From Clostridiales bacterium (GTDB lineage: Bacteria > Bacillota > Clostridia > Saccharofermentanales > Saccharofermentanaceae): a stretch of 64,000 nucleotides of DNA. Below are positions 22,161 through 30,455 of this stretch, one piece after another (position 1 is the first letter of the stretch; each line of letters opens with the position of its first letter). The DNA is taken from the NCBI GenBank assembly GCA_017428545.1, contig JAFRQR010000020.1:186001-250000 (forward strand), in the 5' to 3' direction. The notes below the pieces were generated by a model. The model did not search any database. It worked only from the letters and a program-made list of their open reading frames with translations, and was not told the origin of the DNA. The translations under genes and the position numbers were made by a program.

Positions 22161-22844
22161 TCATTCCGTCGAATCGATGTAGATACGGAGCTTGGTAAAC
22201 TTATTTACCTGCGCGTAATGATATGCTTTGGAACGGCGGACATAATCGAAAAAGTTTCCTTTGACGTGCTCATCCCAGACCGACTCGAAAAGTTTCTTAT
22301 TCTCGTCATCCGGCTCATAAAGAAGTTCCATATGTACCTGATAGAACTCATCCCCGCCGTCCGGGAACTGACGTGTCAGAGACAAACTGAAAAGCCCCTT
22401 ATTCCAGGAATAGGTCCCGCACTCGAAAAGCCGGAGCTCGTCATCAAACGGTCTCTCGCACTCCTTTTCAAAAGCAAGGAGGCACTCTTCCACCGTGGTC
22501 GCTTCGGCAAGTTCTTTTCGAAGACGCTCGACACAAAGACGTCCGGGCAGGGCTTCGGGCCGCTCGAACAATTCGTCGTTATGCTTCTCGAAAAGTTCAT
22601 CCATATTTTCCGGATACATCTCCTGCATCATCTTGGGATTACGCATCGCCACCAAAAGCGCGACGGTCTTGGTAAAGGAGATGATGACGGAAAAGATCAC
22701 CAGTGCCATGCCGATCGCCGTGACCAGCTGCGAGCCTCTTCCGAAAAGCATCAGAAGAAGTCCGATGATCCAGATCCACGAAAACAAAACGAAAAGATGC
22801 ATAAAGAACGTGAACACGGCTATTCTCAGGCGCATATGTTTCAT
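22161..22844 (-). CDS. Two-helix membrane protein of unknown function
   Basis: 227 residues. Two adjacent transmembrane helices near the N-terminus (about 5-32, FFMHLFVLFSWIWIIGLLLM; about 37-62, AIGMALVIFSVIISFTKT) and a cytosolic domain rich in Glu and aromatic residues. The topology suggests both ends inside. Strong AAAAGGAGG site. No family is recognised and neighbours give no clue. Confidence 0.7.
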   Translation of the reverse strand: MKHMRLRIAVFTFFMHLFVLFSWIWIIGLLLMLFGRGSQLVTAIGMALVIFSVIISFTKTVALLVAMRNPKMMQEMYPENMDELFEKHNDELFERPEALPGRLCVERLRKELAEATTVEECLLAFEKECERPFDDELRLFECGTYSWNKGLFSLSLTRQFPDGGDEFYQVHMELLYEPDDENKKLFESVWDEHVKGNFFDYVRRSKAYHYAQVNKFTKLRIYIDSTE

Positions 22845-22965
22845 GTTCTTTCCTCCTTTTCATTTTTCCTAAAAAACGCGTCTCCGCATCTTTTGACCAT
22901 CAACATCATAACATGAAAGATCCACTTGCCGTCAAGAAACGTGTGGTTTCATCCGCTTTTAAGTA

Positions 22966-23002
22966 AAAAGCCTGCTCCCGAAGCGTCAGAAAGCAGGCTT
23001 TT
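22966..23002 (-). terminator. Terminator after the CMD-family gene
   Basis: AAAAGCCTGCT (22966-22976) and AGCAGGCTTTT (22992-23002) form an 11-bp stem located just downstream of the CMD-family gene on the minus strand. Confidence 0.85.
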
Positions 23003-23031
23003 CAATGATGGGTATAAAAGATCAAGACAGA

Positions 23032-23592
23032 TCAGTTATTCTTTAATGCACTTCTCCAGGTAGCCGGCTTGAACTCGTTGATGATCGGCAAAAGTCTCTG
23101 GTCGACATCGATCTTCAGTACGGAGTTAAAGTTGTTGGTCGCGATCATCTGGCCTGCAAATCCTACGATGACGACGATCTCTACGTCGTTGAAGAACTTT
23201 CTCAAGCGGTCGAAGATCTCATCGGATACGGATGTCGGATCCTTTACGATCGCCTGACCGAGGTCAAAGAGCACCTGCTCCTTCTCGTCATATACGAGAT
23301 TGTTCGGATCAAGGCCTAATCCCTTAACGTCGCTGATGAAGAAAAGGGAGCACAGCTGGCAGGAGTTTGTTGTGGAGATCGCATGCGCATAAAGTACGGC
23401 ATCCTTCTCGCCGATAACTTCTACGAGGCGGTTCCAGGATGTATACCAGCCCATGTAAGCATCGTATGTTGCTGCATCATTGAGAAGGCCTCTCTTCATG
23501 TTCGTGACCGCATTTCTTCCTGCGAGCTCATCGAAACGTTCCTTCTCTGCACCCTTTGTTTCATTCTGTTCTACCAATTTGATTCTAGCCAT
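23032..23592 (-). CDS. Carboxymuconolactone decarboxylase (AhpD-like) family protein
   Basis: 186 residues, all-helical composition. The redox pair SCQLCSLFF (CxxC near residues 78-81) is typical of AhpD-like members that act as thiol peroxidase partners. It lies 104 bp downstream of the iron alcohol dehydrogenase gene and probably shares its promoter and leader. The shared upstream operator with the isc operon hints at a role under redox or Fe-S stress, but that is inference. The exact substrate cannot be told. Confidence 0.85.
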   Translation of the reverse strand: MARIKLVEQNETKGAEKERFDELAGRNAVTNMKRGLLNDAATYDAYMGWYTSWNRLVEVIGEKDAVLYAHAISTTNSCQLCSLFFISDVKGLGLDPNNLVYDEKEQVLFDLGQAIVKDPTSVSDEIFDRLRKFFNDVEIVVIVGFAGQMIATNNFNSVLKIDVDQRLLPIINEFKPATWRSALKNN

Positions 23593-23696
23593 TTTTCTAA
23601 TTCTCCTTTTGAATTGTATTGTGTTGTGTATTTGTTTTTGTTTAGGTTTTCGCCGGTTGGTCTCCCAAGCGGTGCTTTTCGCGCCGGATCAGGATA

Positions 23697-24857
23697 TTAA
23701 ACCGCCAGTTCCAGGACCGCCTTGAACTTTTCTTTATCCAGCGGATAGTAGTGACCGACAGGACCGTTTCTGGTGGCTCTGTCTGCCATGACGTCGAAGT
23801 CCTCCTTTCCGATACCAAGTTCAGTAAGTGTCGTCTTCAAGCCGATCTTTTTAAAGAAAGACTGAAGCTCGTTTGCAAATTTCAATGCTCTTTCTTTCTC
23901 GCTGTAGTTATAAGCATCGACACCGAACACACGGCTTGCCAAAAGTGCGGCTCTCCAAGGCTTTTCTTTGGCAATGTACTTCGTCCAGGCGGAAAATACG
24001 ACGGCCATGCCTTCGCCGTGCACGATGTTGTACTGCGCGGAAAGCTCATGCTCGATACGGTGCGAGCCCCAATCGGCACGTCTTCCTGCATCGAGGAAAT
24101 TGTTGTGGGCCACGCTTGCCAGCCACTGGATCTCGGCTCTTGCATTGACATCCTTAAGATCGATGAGAAGCTTATCCGCGTTAACAAGAAGTGCGCGGAT
24201 CGCACCTTCGATCAAATAGTCTGTCGTATCGGAATTCTTTTCATCACTGAAATATCTTTCGAGAAGATGTGTCAGCACATCCGCGACACCGACAAATGTC
24301 GGATACGAAGGAAGTCCTGCCGTAAATCTCGGGTTCATGATCGCAAACTTCGGGATGATGCGGTCATCTTCAAAACCGAGCTTCCACTCGCCGCTTGAAA
24401 GGATCGCGCAGTTCGATGTTTCGGATCCGCTGGATGCGGTGGTTGCGATGACGCCGATCGGAAGGACTTTTTCCGGGACGGCACCCTTTTCAAAAAAGTC
24501 CCACGGATCTCCGTCATACGGGATGCTGATCGCAACTGCTTTTGCCGTATCGATCGCACTTCCGCCGCCGACCGCCAAAACAAAATCCACGCCATCTTTT
24601 TTACCCTGTTCCACCAGTTTTCTTACCAGATCGATACTCGGATTCGGAACAACTTCACCATTCTCCGAGAACTTAATGCCCAGTGCTTTTGCCGCATCGG
24701 AAATGACCTGATAGATACCTAAGTCCTTGATGAAATCGCCGCTATATACGAGAAGAAGTGATTTTACTTCATATGCCTCGAGAAGTCCCTTAAGCTGCTT
24801 CTCTGAATCCTCGCCGAAGACGATCTTCGCGGGGTTGTAGTATTCAAAACCAATCAT
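23697..24857 (-). CDS. Iron-containing alcohol dehydrogenase
   Basis: 386 residues. Family III ADH: NAD(P)-binding GGGSAIDTAKAVA (about 96-108), ATTASSGSETSNCAIL, and metal ligands in GVADVLTHLLERYF and HRIEHELSAQYNIVHGEGMAV (about 190-290). The family reduces aldehydes such as butanal or handles diols; BDH/YqhD-type members are closest in pattern. A Cys-containing leader peptide, terminator and an operator-bearing promoter lie upstream, and the CMD-family gene lies downstream. Confidence 0.92.
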   Translation of the reverse strand: MIGFEYYNPAKIVFGEDSEKQLKGLLEAYEVKSLLLVYSGDFIKDLGIYQVISDAAKALGIKFSENGEVVPNPSIDLVRKLVEQGKKDGVDFVLAVGGGSAIDTAKAVAISIPYDGDPWDFFEKGAVPEKVLPIGVIATTASSGSETSNCAILSSGEWKLGFEDDRIIPKFAIMNPRFTAGLPSYPTFVGVADVLTHLLERYFSDEKNSDTTDYLIEGAIRALLVNADKLLIDLKDVNARAEIQWLASVAHNNFLDAGRRADWGSHRIEHELSAQYNIVHGEGMAVVFSAWTKYIAKEKPWRAALLASRVFGVDAYNYSEKERALKFANELQSFFKKIGLKTTLTELGIGKEDFDVMADRATRNGPVGHYYPLDKEKFKAVLELAV

Positions 24858-24977
24858 TTCGTTTTACTCCTGACTTTTGGTTGTTAATAGTTGTGTTTTT
24901 GTGTTGTGTTGTATTTCTCTTCAGTTTCTTTTTCCGTTCTTTTCATATACTCCCGAAGATGGATCTGTTTTTCGGCC

Positions 24978-25013
24978 ATAAAAATGGGAGCTTCTGGTTT
25001 TTGAGAAGCTCCC
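24978..25013 (-). terminator. Terminator between leader peptide and alcohol dehydrogenase gene
   Basis: On the minus strand GGGAGCTTCT (25013-25004) pairs with AGAAGCTCCC (24995-24986), followed by ATTTTT. A competing hairpin GATGAG/CTCATC lies at the leader peptide stop codon (about 25026-25046). The arrangement is that of a translation-dependent attenuator. Confidence 0.7.
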
Positions 25014-25044
25014 GGATATATGGCTCCATGATGAGTTTTAAGCC

Positions 25045-25161
25045 TCATCGTTTCACAGAAAGGCGCGAAGAATCAGTTCCGCGCCCGGCCATAACATCCC
25101 GGGAGGACCACATTCGCTCGCACATGACGCAATAACATGTTCGGGTTACTGAATGCTTCAT
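25045..25161 (-). CDS. 38-residue leader peptide with CYCVMC cluster
   Basis: An ATG at 25161 preceded by GAGAGGAGAAG, an excellent ribosome site, opens a 38-codon frame whose residues 9-14 are CYCVMC, three Cys codons in six. The rest is basic and serine-rich. It starts about 95 bp after a strong promoter and ends just before hairpins and a terminator ahead of the alcohol dehydrogenase gene. This is how ribosome-mediated attenuators sensing an amino acid, here cysteine, are built. It could instead be a small functional protein. Confidence 0.6.
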   Translation of the reverse strand: MKHSVTRTCYCVMCERMWSSRDVMAGRGTDSSRLSVKR

Positions 25162-25261
25162 CTTCGCTTCTCCTCTCTTTTGTTCTTTTTTCTTCGAAAC
25201 ACCGGCCGTGTCAACTGTGGTACTTCTAATTATTTGCCGGCTGTCCCGCTCGAATGACATA

Positions 25262-25295
25262 ACTATACTACTACTTACCTACTATGTCAATAGGT
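25262..25295 (-). promoter_or_regulatory. Promoter with ACCTATTGACA...TAGGT dyad operator
   Basis: Minus-strand TTGACA (25290-25285), 17-bp spacer, TATAGT (25267-25262). The -35 box lies inside the dyad ACCTATTGACATAGTAGGT (25295-25277), which extends to TTACCTA/TAGGTAA. The same operator covers the -35 box of the iscS promoter at 50011-50029. Occupancy would block RNA polymerase, as Rrf2/IscR-type repressors do; the protein is not identified. Confidence 0.65.
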
Positions 25296-25327
25296 AATTG
25301 TTTCGAATTAATCATTTGCAGATCCTT

Positions 25328-25608
25328 CCGATAGAAATACAAGATTTTGAATTCTATCGGTATAATTACATCGTCTTATGCAGATAAGATGAGAGATTTT
25401 TGAGTTCTATCGGTTTGTTATCTGTAAAGACGACCGATAAAAATGCAGAATCGGGCAAAACATGGGATTAATACAGCCAATATGTACGGATATAATCTAG
25501 GTATTATACTTTTTTATCGGTCGTTGGCGTCCAATTCCTACCGATAGAAATACGAAAACAGAATTAATATGGGTAAAGAACTTGAAACCCAGGTGTTCCG
25601 ATAAATAC
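25328..25608. repeat. Array of seven CCGATA-type repeats, alternating orientation
   Basis: Forward CCGATA(A/G)AAATrC-like units start at 25328, 25434, 25541 and 25598; inverted TTyTATCGG units start at 25352, 25405 and 25512. Two inverted/forward pairs are separated by exactly 20 bp (25414-25433 and 25521-25540) and repeat at a 107-bp period. No gene is visible in this stretch. Function unknown. Confidence 0.75.
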
Positions 25609-25642
25609 TTAACCGTCACTTTCGTAGTCGTTAACAAAACAA

Positions 25643-25675
25643 GGGGTTGCTCATTAAATGAGACAACCCCTCACC
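25643..25675. terminator. Terminator downstream of the HD-domain gene
   Basis: GGGGTTG-CTCATTAAATGAG-ACAACCCC (25643-25670), an almost perfect hairpin, with T-rich sequence following on the minus strand. Confidence 0.85.
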
Positions 25676-25695
25676 GTTTCCTGTTTTCGATTTGG

Positions 25696-26292
25696 TCATA
25701 GAAATGCTGCCATTTCCTGCTGGATCAGATCCTCGGTATCCGCCATCGCCTGAAGCGTCTGCTCGAGGAGCTCATCCAGTTCCCAGCCGAGCTGGGAAGC
25801 ACCCCGTTCGATCACTTCACGCGAGCATCCTGCGGCAAATCCCTTGCTCTTATATTTCTTTTTCAGGGATTTCAGCTCCATATCCTTTGTGCTCTTAGAG
25901 GGGCGCATCAGTGCGGCCGCCCAGATCAGTCCGGTCAGTTCATCCGCCGCGAAAAGCACTTTTTCCATTTCATGTACCGGCTCGACGTCGATCGTGACGC
26001 CGTTTCCTACCGTGATGCCATATCCGTGGGAACATACGGCATGGATAATGTCATCGCTGACTCCGTTTTCTTTCAGAAGTTCCGGAGCCTTCAGGCAGTG
26101 CTCCTCCGGATAAAGCTCGAAGTCCACATCGTGAAGAAGTCCCACGATCCCCCAGTATTCTTCTTCATCCGCATATCCGAGTTTTCCGGCATACCATTTC
26201 ATAACGGCTTCCACCGTGAAGGCATGCTGGATATGGAACGGATCCTGATTATACTTTCTCAGGATAGTTAAAGCTTCGTCTCTTGTAACCAT
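25696..26292 (-). CDS. HD-domain phosphohydrolase-like protein
   Basis: 198 residues from the ATG at 26292 (GAGGATATAACT upstream). The metal-binding pattern is visible: His in QHAFTVEAVM, HD in GLLHDVDFE (about 57-65), a further His in AVCSHGYG and Asp in FAADELTG. The short HDIG-type domain fits metal-dependent hydrolases acting on nucleotides or phosphate esters. It is last in a three-gene run (GNAT, tautomerase, HD) whose genes are 10-15 bp apart. Confidence 0.82.
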   Translation of the reverse strand: MVTRDEALTILRKYNQDPFHIQHAFTVEAVMKWYAGKLGYADEEEYWGIVGLLHDVDFELYPEEHCLKAPELLKENGVSDDIIHAVCSHGYGITVGNGVTIDVEPVHEMEKVLFAADELTGLIWAAALMRPSKSTKDMELKSLKKKYKSKGFAAGCSREVIERGASQLGWELDELLEQTLQAMADTEDLIQQEMAAFL

Positions 26293-26302
26293 AGTTATAT
26301 CC

Positions 26303-26530
26303 TCAGCAGGTGTATCCGGGCTTGACGTACAGTGCTTTTTCATCGGCAAAGATCTGGCCCTCAAATACCTGTTCTTTCCAGTTTTCTTTCTCTACTTCCT
26401 TGATCGCTACCGATACGGAAGAGAGGTTACATCCGAGAAGTTCCGCGACATCCGCGGCGATCTTATCGGCGCATTTCTGCTTCACTTCTTCTGTTCTTCC
26501 CGGATAACATTTGATTTCTACATGTGGCAT
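26303..26530 (-). CDS. 4-oxalocrotonate tautomerase family protein
   Basis: 75 residues, the size of a 4-OT monomer. Pro is the second residue (MPHVEIKCYPG) and becomes the catalytic N-terminal base after Met removal. The family interconverts keto and enol acids; small bacterial members of unknown substrate are common. Strong AAAGGAGG site. Between GNAT and HD genes in a tight run. Confidence 0.85.
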   Translation of the reverse strand: MPHVEIKCYPGRTEEVKQKCADKIAADVAELLGCNLSSVSVAIKEVEKENWKEQVFEGQIFADEKALYVKPGYTC

Positions 26531-26544
26531 TTTCGTTTCCTCCT

Positions 26545-26979
26545 TTAATCTGTAAAAAATCCTTCTTGTTCATAATACTGTTCTTCTGGAAATCTCGCAT
26601 ATGAAGTACTCATTCTGCGAAATCCCCAGTGCTCATAGAGCCCTATATGTTTCGGGTGCGTATAAAGGATCACGTTGCACCCCGAAAGCCGCTTCAGGAT
26701 CTCGGCGACGATGCGTTTTCCGAGTCCTTTTCCGCGGTATTCATCTTTCACCGCGATATTATAGATCGCACCCTGGGATATCCCGTCCGAGATCGCTCTT
26801 CCGACACCGATCAGTTCGTCCTCTTTCATAATAAAGATCGTCACATAACTATTTAGAAACACCTGTCTTTGCGTACTACCATCAAGGTCGCTTAAACCAT
26901 AGTATTTCAAAAGTTCGCTGACTTTCTGAAAGTCGATATCTTCGCACGAATCGATGATCTCGTATGTGCTGTTGCTCAT
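26545..26979 (-). CDS. GNAT-family N-acetyltransferase
   Basis: 144 residues. The acetyl-CoA binding motif A is clear: VKDEYRGKGLGKRIVAEIL (about 85-105). The C-terminal strand ILYTHPKHIGLYEHWGF is also typical. The target amine is unknown. It starts the GNAT-tautomerase-HD run and lies 94 bp downstream of the nitrogenase-like operon, beyond a terminator. Confidence 0.88.
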   Translation of the reverse strand: MSNSTYEIIDSCEDIDFQKVSELLKYYGLSDLDGSTQRQVFLNSYVTIFIMKEDELIGVGRAISDGISQGAIYNIAVKDEYRGKGLGKRIVAEILKRLSGCNVILYTHPKHIGLYEHWGFRRMSTSYARFPEEQYYEQEGFFTD

Positions 26980-27003
26980 TATTCTACCGCTCCGTTTTAG
27001 ATA

Positions 27004-27035
27004 GAGGAAGAGACTGCTGATATAGCAGCCTCCTC
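27004..27035 (-). terminator. Terminator after the nitrogenase-like operon
   Basis: GAGGAGGCTGCT (27035-27024 read on minus) pairs imperfectly with AGCAGTCTCTTCCTC (27018-27004), just past the last NifK-like gene. Confidence 0.6.
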
Positions 27036-27072
27036 CCCATAAGTGAGATTAAACGACGGATGGATCGTTCCG

Positions 27073-28362
27073 TCAGTTGTTGTCGTAGATGTCTTCCGTA
27101 AACGTCAGACTGCCACGATAACCGGCATAAGTTCGGTTGAAGATCAGCCGCTCGCTCATCGGGAAAGAACCCAGGATGAACTGGATGTCCTTCTCGAGCG
27201 CGATCTCCCTGTCATTACTCGAACCGACAAGGAGCGTGATCTCCTGCTCTTCCTCGCGTATCGCCTGATTGATCTCATACTGATCCGTCAGGAAAAGCAC
27301 TTTCGGCGGGCGGGCATACTCAAGGTCCGTGATCTCTTTGATGATCGCTTCCTTGTCTTCCGGTCGGAAAACAGGTTCGGACACGATGACCAGCACCGGC
27401 GTAAAACTATAATCATTGGCGAGGTATCTTGTGAATCCCACAGCATTATTCGCATCCGCGACGACCGCGAAGCGCTTCCAGCTCAGGACACCGATGGCCT
27501 GACCGAGGTAGTTGTATACATATTTTTCTTCGTCTGCGATGACCTTCTCCACCAGATCCTTATCAAGGTTCAGGGCTTCGCCCACCGCACGGACGAACTT
27601 CGTCGTATCGGTCGCGCCGACGAAAAGGCCCGGGATACGGAGGCTCGGCACGCCGAACTTGGATTCGTACTTGGCCGCAGGACCCTTAAAGAGCCACGGA
27701 TTGACGATGATGTTCAGTGCTGCCGCGGAGCTCTTCTTTACATCCTCGATGCCCTGTCCTTTGGTAAAGAACGTATTTACCTTAAGTCCCAGGCGCGAAA
27801 GGATGCGGTCGATCTCTTCGAGCGTTCCGCTCCAGAACGGATCGTGATAAGGGATAATGCCGAAGATATTGACGAGTTTATCGTCCTTTGGGACATCTCT
27901 TTCGATGACTTTTTCAAGGAAAGTATTCCATACGGTCTCATATCCGAGATTGCTGTCTCCGGTAAAGCCCGGTGTCTCGATCGGATAGACCGGGATGCCT
28001 TTTTCAAGGAATTCGTTCGTCACACTTGCGATATCGTCGCCGATGATGCCGGCGGTGCAGCCGGTCAGAACGAAGTATGCATCTGCGTCGATGATATCGA
28101 CAGCTCCCTGGATCGTCGTTCTAAGCTTATTTACGCCGCCGAAGACGACCTCCTTCTCAAGCATGTTACTGGAAGGGATCGAAACCGAGCTGACGAAGCA
28201 CGAGGACTTGTGTCCGGACTGTCCCTGCTCGGAAGCAGAGGACTGCATGCAGCAGCCGGGACCGCTATGGAAGATCGGGCAGACACGGTCGAGTGCACCT
28301 AAGACCGAATTGATACCGGCAAGAGCGCAGCCGCCCTTCGGGTTTTCCATGATCTCTGACAT
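27073..28362 (-). CDS. NifK-like nitrogenase component 1 beta subunit, pair 2
   Basis: 429 residues from the ATG at 28362, 1 bp after the stop of its partner and preceded by AGAGAGGGGGAG; the longer open frame overlaps the partner gene and is not used. It belongs to the nitrogenase component 1 superfamily. The three cysteines that hold the beta half of a P-cluster are present: Cys12 (GGCALAG), Cys37 (HSGPGC) and Cys102 (LTGCTAGIIGDD). It lacks the N-terminal extension of true NifK and is shorter (about 430 versus 520). It pairs with the NifD-like protein encoded just upstream and ends the operon. Family membership is certain; the substrate is not known. Confidence 0.88.
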   Translation of the reverse strand: MSEIMENPKGGCALAGINSVLGALDRVCPIFHSGPGCCMQSSASEQGQSGHKSSCFVSSVSIPSSNMLEKEVVFGGVNKLRTTIQGAVDIIDADAYFVLTGCTAGIIGDDIASVTNEFLEKGIPVYPIETPGFTGDSNLGYETVWNTFLEKVIERDVPKDDKLVNIFGIIPYHDPFWSGTLEEIDRILSRLGLKVNTFFTKGQGIEDVKKSSAAALNIIVNPWLFKGPAAKYESKFGVPSLRIPGLFVGATDTTKFVRAVGEALNLDKDLVEKVIADEEKYVYNYLGQAIGVLSWKRFAVVADANNAVGFTRYLANDYSFTPVLVIVSEPVFRPEDKEAIIKEITDLEYARPPKVLFLTDQYEINQAIREEEQEITLLVGSSNDREIALEKDIQFILGSFPMSERLIFNRTYAGYRGSLTFTEDIYDNN

Positions 28363-28363
28363 G

Positions 28364-29821
28364 TCAGTTCTCCCCCTCTCTGATGATGTATTTAAAGGCA
28401 TCTTCCGAATACCAGGACTCCTTATACGGGAGCTTGACATGCTCGGAGATCTTCTTGTTAAAGCCAGGATTTTCAAGCTGGTCGGCGATCTTATTTCCGA
28501 GGAATAAAAGTCCGTCATAGCCCATGGTCGGACGCTTGCCGTCGAGTACGTGTGTCGTCGGAACGCCGAGTCTTGCGGCCCATTCCGGTACTCCGATAAA
28601 AGCATCCGGCTTGAGTTTCTTTACGAGGTTGACCTGCTCGAACGGCTGCATGTTCGCAATATCCACGACGAACTCTTTGTGGATGCCGTTTAAGTATTCG
28701 ATATCGACCTGGGCATCGTCATCATAGGTCGGTGTTTCGAGTCCCACGAGTTCCATACCGAAGTCATCGATAAGTGCCGCCGCGGCAAAAGAACGTCCCG
28801 TTCCGCCGCAGATGAATACTCTCTTTCCCTGCAAACGGTCGCGGAGTTTCTTGACGAGTGGTTCGATCCTCTCATGTTCTCTTTTGATGATCTCTTCGAC
28901 TTCCTTTTCTTTTCCGACGACCTTCGCGATACCTCTGTACCACTTATCGGTATTACGGATACCGATCGGCATAACGGTGTGCGAATACGGGATATCGTAT
29001 TCTTCGTAAAGGGTCTTCATGAACTCATCCGCAAAGACCTTACAGATCGATGTGGAAGCCTCAGCTGCCGGGATCTTCCTGATCTTTTCGAGTGAGCTGT
29101 AGAAAGGAATATAGTTGACTTTCGCACCCAGAAGCTGGAGCATTCTCTCCATCTCTTTCTGGTCGGCATAGCTGACGGTAGTCGGCGCGAAAAGATTGAT
29201 CAGGCCGGCTTCTTTTTCCACCTTCTGATGCTTCAGGATATACTTGTTGATCGAGATGAATGCCGCATCAAAACCGGATGCACAGATCTTCGACTTAAAG
29301 CCTTCGCAGTGGATCGGGATGATCAGCGGATCCGGATATTCATTTTGAAGATCCGAGCAGATCGCATCGATATCATCACCGATGATACCGGAAGCGCAGG
29401 AAGCAAATACGAAGATCAGCTTCGGGGAATATCTTTCGACGGCCTTTTGTACCGATTCACGGAGTTTCTTCTCACCGCCGAAAACGACACTCTTCTGATC
29501 AAGGTTTGTTATGATCAGACGCGGGTTCTTGACATTTCGGATCCCTCTGTGGATCTGTCCGACACGGTACATATCGATCGCCATGATCGCGCATCCCACG
29601 CATCCTTGCGGAGAATGGGAAATAAAGACAGCATCCTCAAGAGACATCAGCGCTGCGAGACTGTTGATCTGCTGGCACTGAAGACCCTGTGCGAAACTTC
29701 TGTCTGCTCTTTTGAGGCAGCCCTTCTTAAAGTTCTCGCTGACTTCCTGTCCGGTCGTACCGAGATCATTGACACGGTTCGCTTTACTTTCCCTTACACC
29801 GGAATATGTCAATTTTGCCAT
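28364..29821 (-). CDS. NifD-like nitrogenase component 1 alpha subunit, pair 2
   Basis: 485 residues. P-cluster cysteines at Cys49, Cys74 (SPQGC) and Cys142 (ASCASGIIGDDID). The cofactor cysteine aligns at Cys260 (13 residues before EEYDIPY, as Cys275 in NifD). Aligning on GYDG, His424 matches the FeMo-cofactor ligand His442. The residues that tune N2 reduction differ: in HCEGFKSKICASGFD the NifD Gln191/His195 positions are Cys and Phe, and Arg96 is replaced by Ile. So the protein probably binds a NifB-derived cofactor through both Cys and His but acts on another substrate. It follows the second NifX-like gene. Confidence 0.87.
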   Translation of the reverse strand: MAKLTYSGVRESKANRVNDLGTTGQEVSENFKKGCLKRADRSFAQGLQCQQINSLAALMSLEDAVFISHSPQGCVGCAIMAIDMYRVGQIHRGIRNVKNPRLIITNLDQKSVVFGGEKKLRESVQKAVERYSPKLIFVFASCASGIIGDDIDAICSDLQNEYPDPLIIPIHCEGFKSKICASGFDAAFISINKYILKHQKVEKEAGLINLFAPTTVSYADQKEMERMLQLLGAKVNYIPFYSSLEKIRKIPAAEASTSICKVFADEFMKTLYEEYDIPYSHTVMPIGIRNTDKWYRGIAKVVGKEKEVEEIIKREHERIEPLVKKLRDRLQGKRVFICGGTGRSFAAAALIDDFGMELVGLETPTYDDDAQVDIEYLNGIHKEFVVDIANMQPFEQVNLVKKLKPDAFIGVPEWAARLGVPTTHVLDGKRPTMGYDGLLFLGNKIADQLENPGFNKKISEHVKLPYKESWYSEDAFKYIIREGEN

Positions 29822-29903
29822 AAGAACCTGTTCCTTTCCATCCGTTTCTACGGATCATTTCTTCGTTCCGATCCGCTTTTCCGGATCACTATTTCTTTTC
29901 GTA

Positions 29904-30374
29904 TTAGTCTTCTTCTGACGGCCGGATCTGCCGGAGAGACTGGCGGTTATCGATCTTGTAGTAGTAGGAAGAGATCTTATCGAGAGCATCTTCCACACTT
30001 ACTTCGATATCGAAGACCGAGATGGCTTTCTTTTCAAACTGCTTCTGCGCCTGAAATCCGATCTTTTTGCAGACAACGGCTCTACAGTCTTCGATCAGGG
30101 CGACCTTACCGAGCACTTCGGTTCCGCCGCCGCATCCCTGGCCGTTTCCGCCGCATCCGGAGCCATTGCCGCAGGAACCGCCGTTCCCGCAAGAAGCGCT
30201 CTCGGCAGCATTGACAGGTGCTTTTGCCGAAGGATCGGAAGGCGCTACTTGACGGATCTCCAGAAACTGCAGATCCTGTCCATCGACACGGTAAATATAG
30301 AAATGGTCTGTCTCGCCGAACTTCAAGTCGACATTGATACCGTTAGATGAACCAAACGCGATATTATATGCCAT
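29904..30374 (-). CDS. NifX/NafY-family cofactor-binding protein with Cys/Gly-rich insert
   Basis: 156 residues (ATG at 30374; an ATG two codons earlier is also possible). Residues 1-45 (MAYNIAFGSSNG ... FYIYRVDG) and about 85-130 form the dinitrogenase iron-molybdenum cofactor-binding fold. Between them is an unusual insert, about residues 59-83, with five cysteines among glycines (SCGNGGSCGNGSGCGG...). A C-terminal basic/acidic tail follows. Such proteins carry NifB-co or related clusters. The insert could bind Fe-S or another metal. It sits between the two catalytic pairs. Confidence 0.82.
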   Translation of the reverse strand: MAYNIAFGSSNGINVDLKFGETDHFYIYRVDGQDLQFLEIRQVAPSDPSAKAPVNAAESASCGNGGSCGNGSGCGGNGQGCGGGTEVLGKVALIEDCRAVVCKKIGFQAQKQFEKKAISVFDIEVSVEDALDKISSYYYKIDNRQSLRQIRPSEED

Positions 30375-30455
30375 ATCCATGGACTCCTTTTCTCAAGATT
30401 TTTAAGAATATACCGGGCGCACCACCCTGCACCCGGCATATCCCCACGCAAAATA

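Noticed and set aside
25328..25608. CRISPR array
   Set aside because: Units are short, alternate in orientation and have no regular spacers; no cas genes are near.
28363..28605. 81-residue N-terminal extension of the second NifK-like protein
   Set aside because: It overlaps the upstream NifD-like gene in another frame; the ATG at 28362 has an ideal ribosome site and gives the family length.
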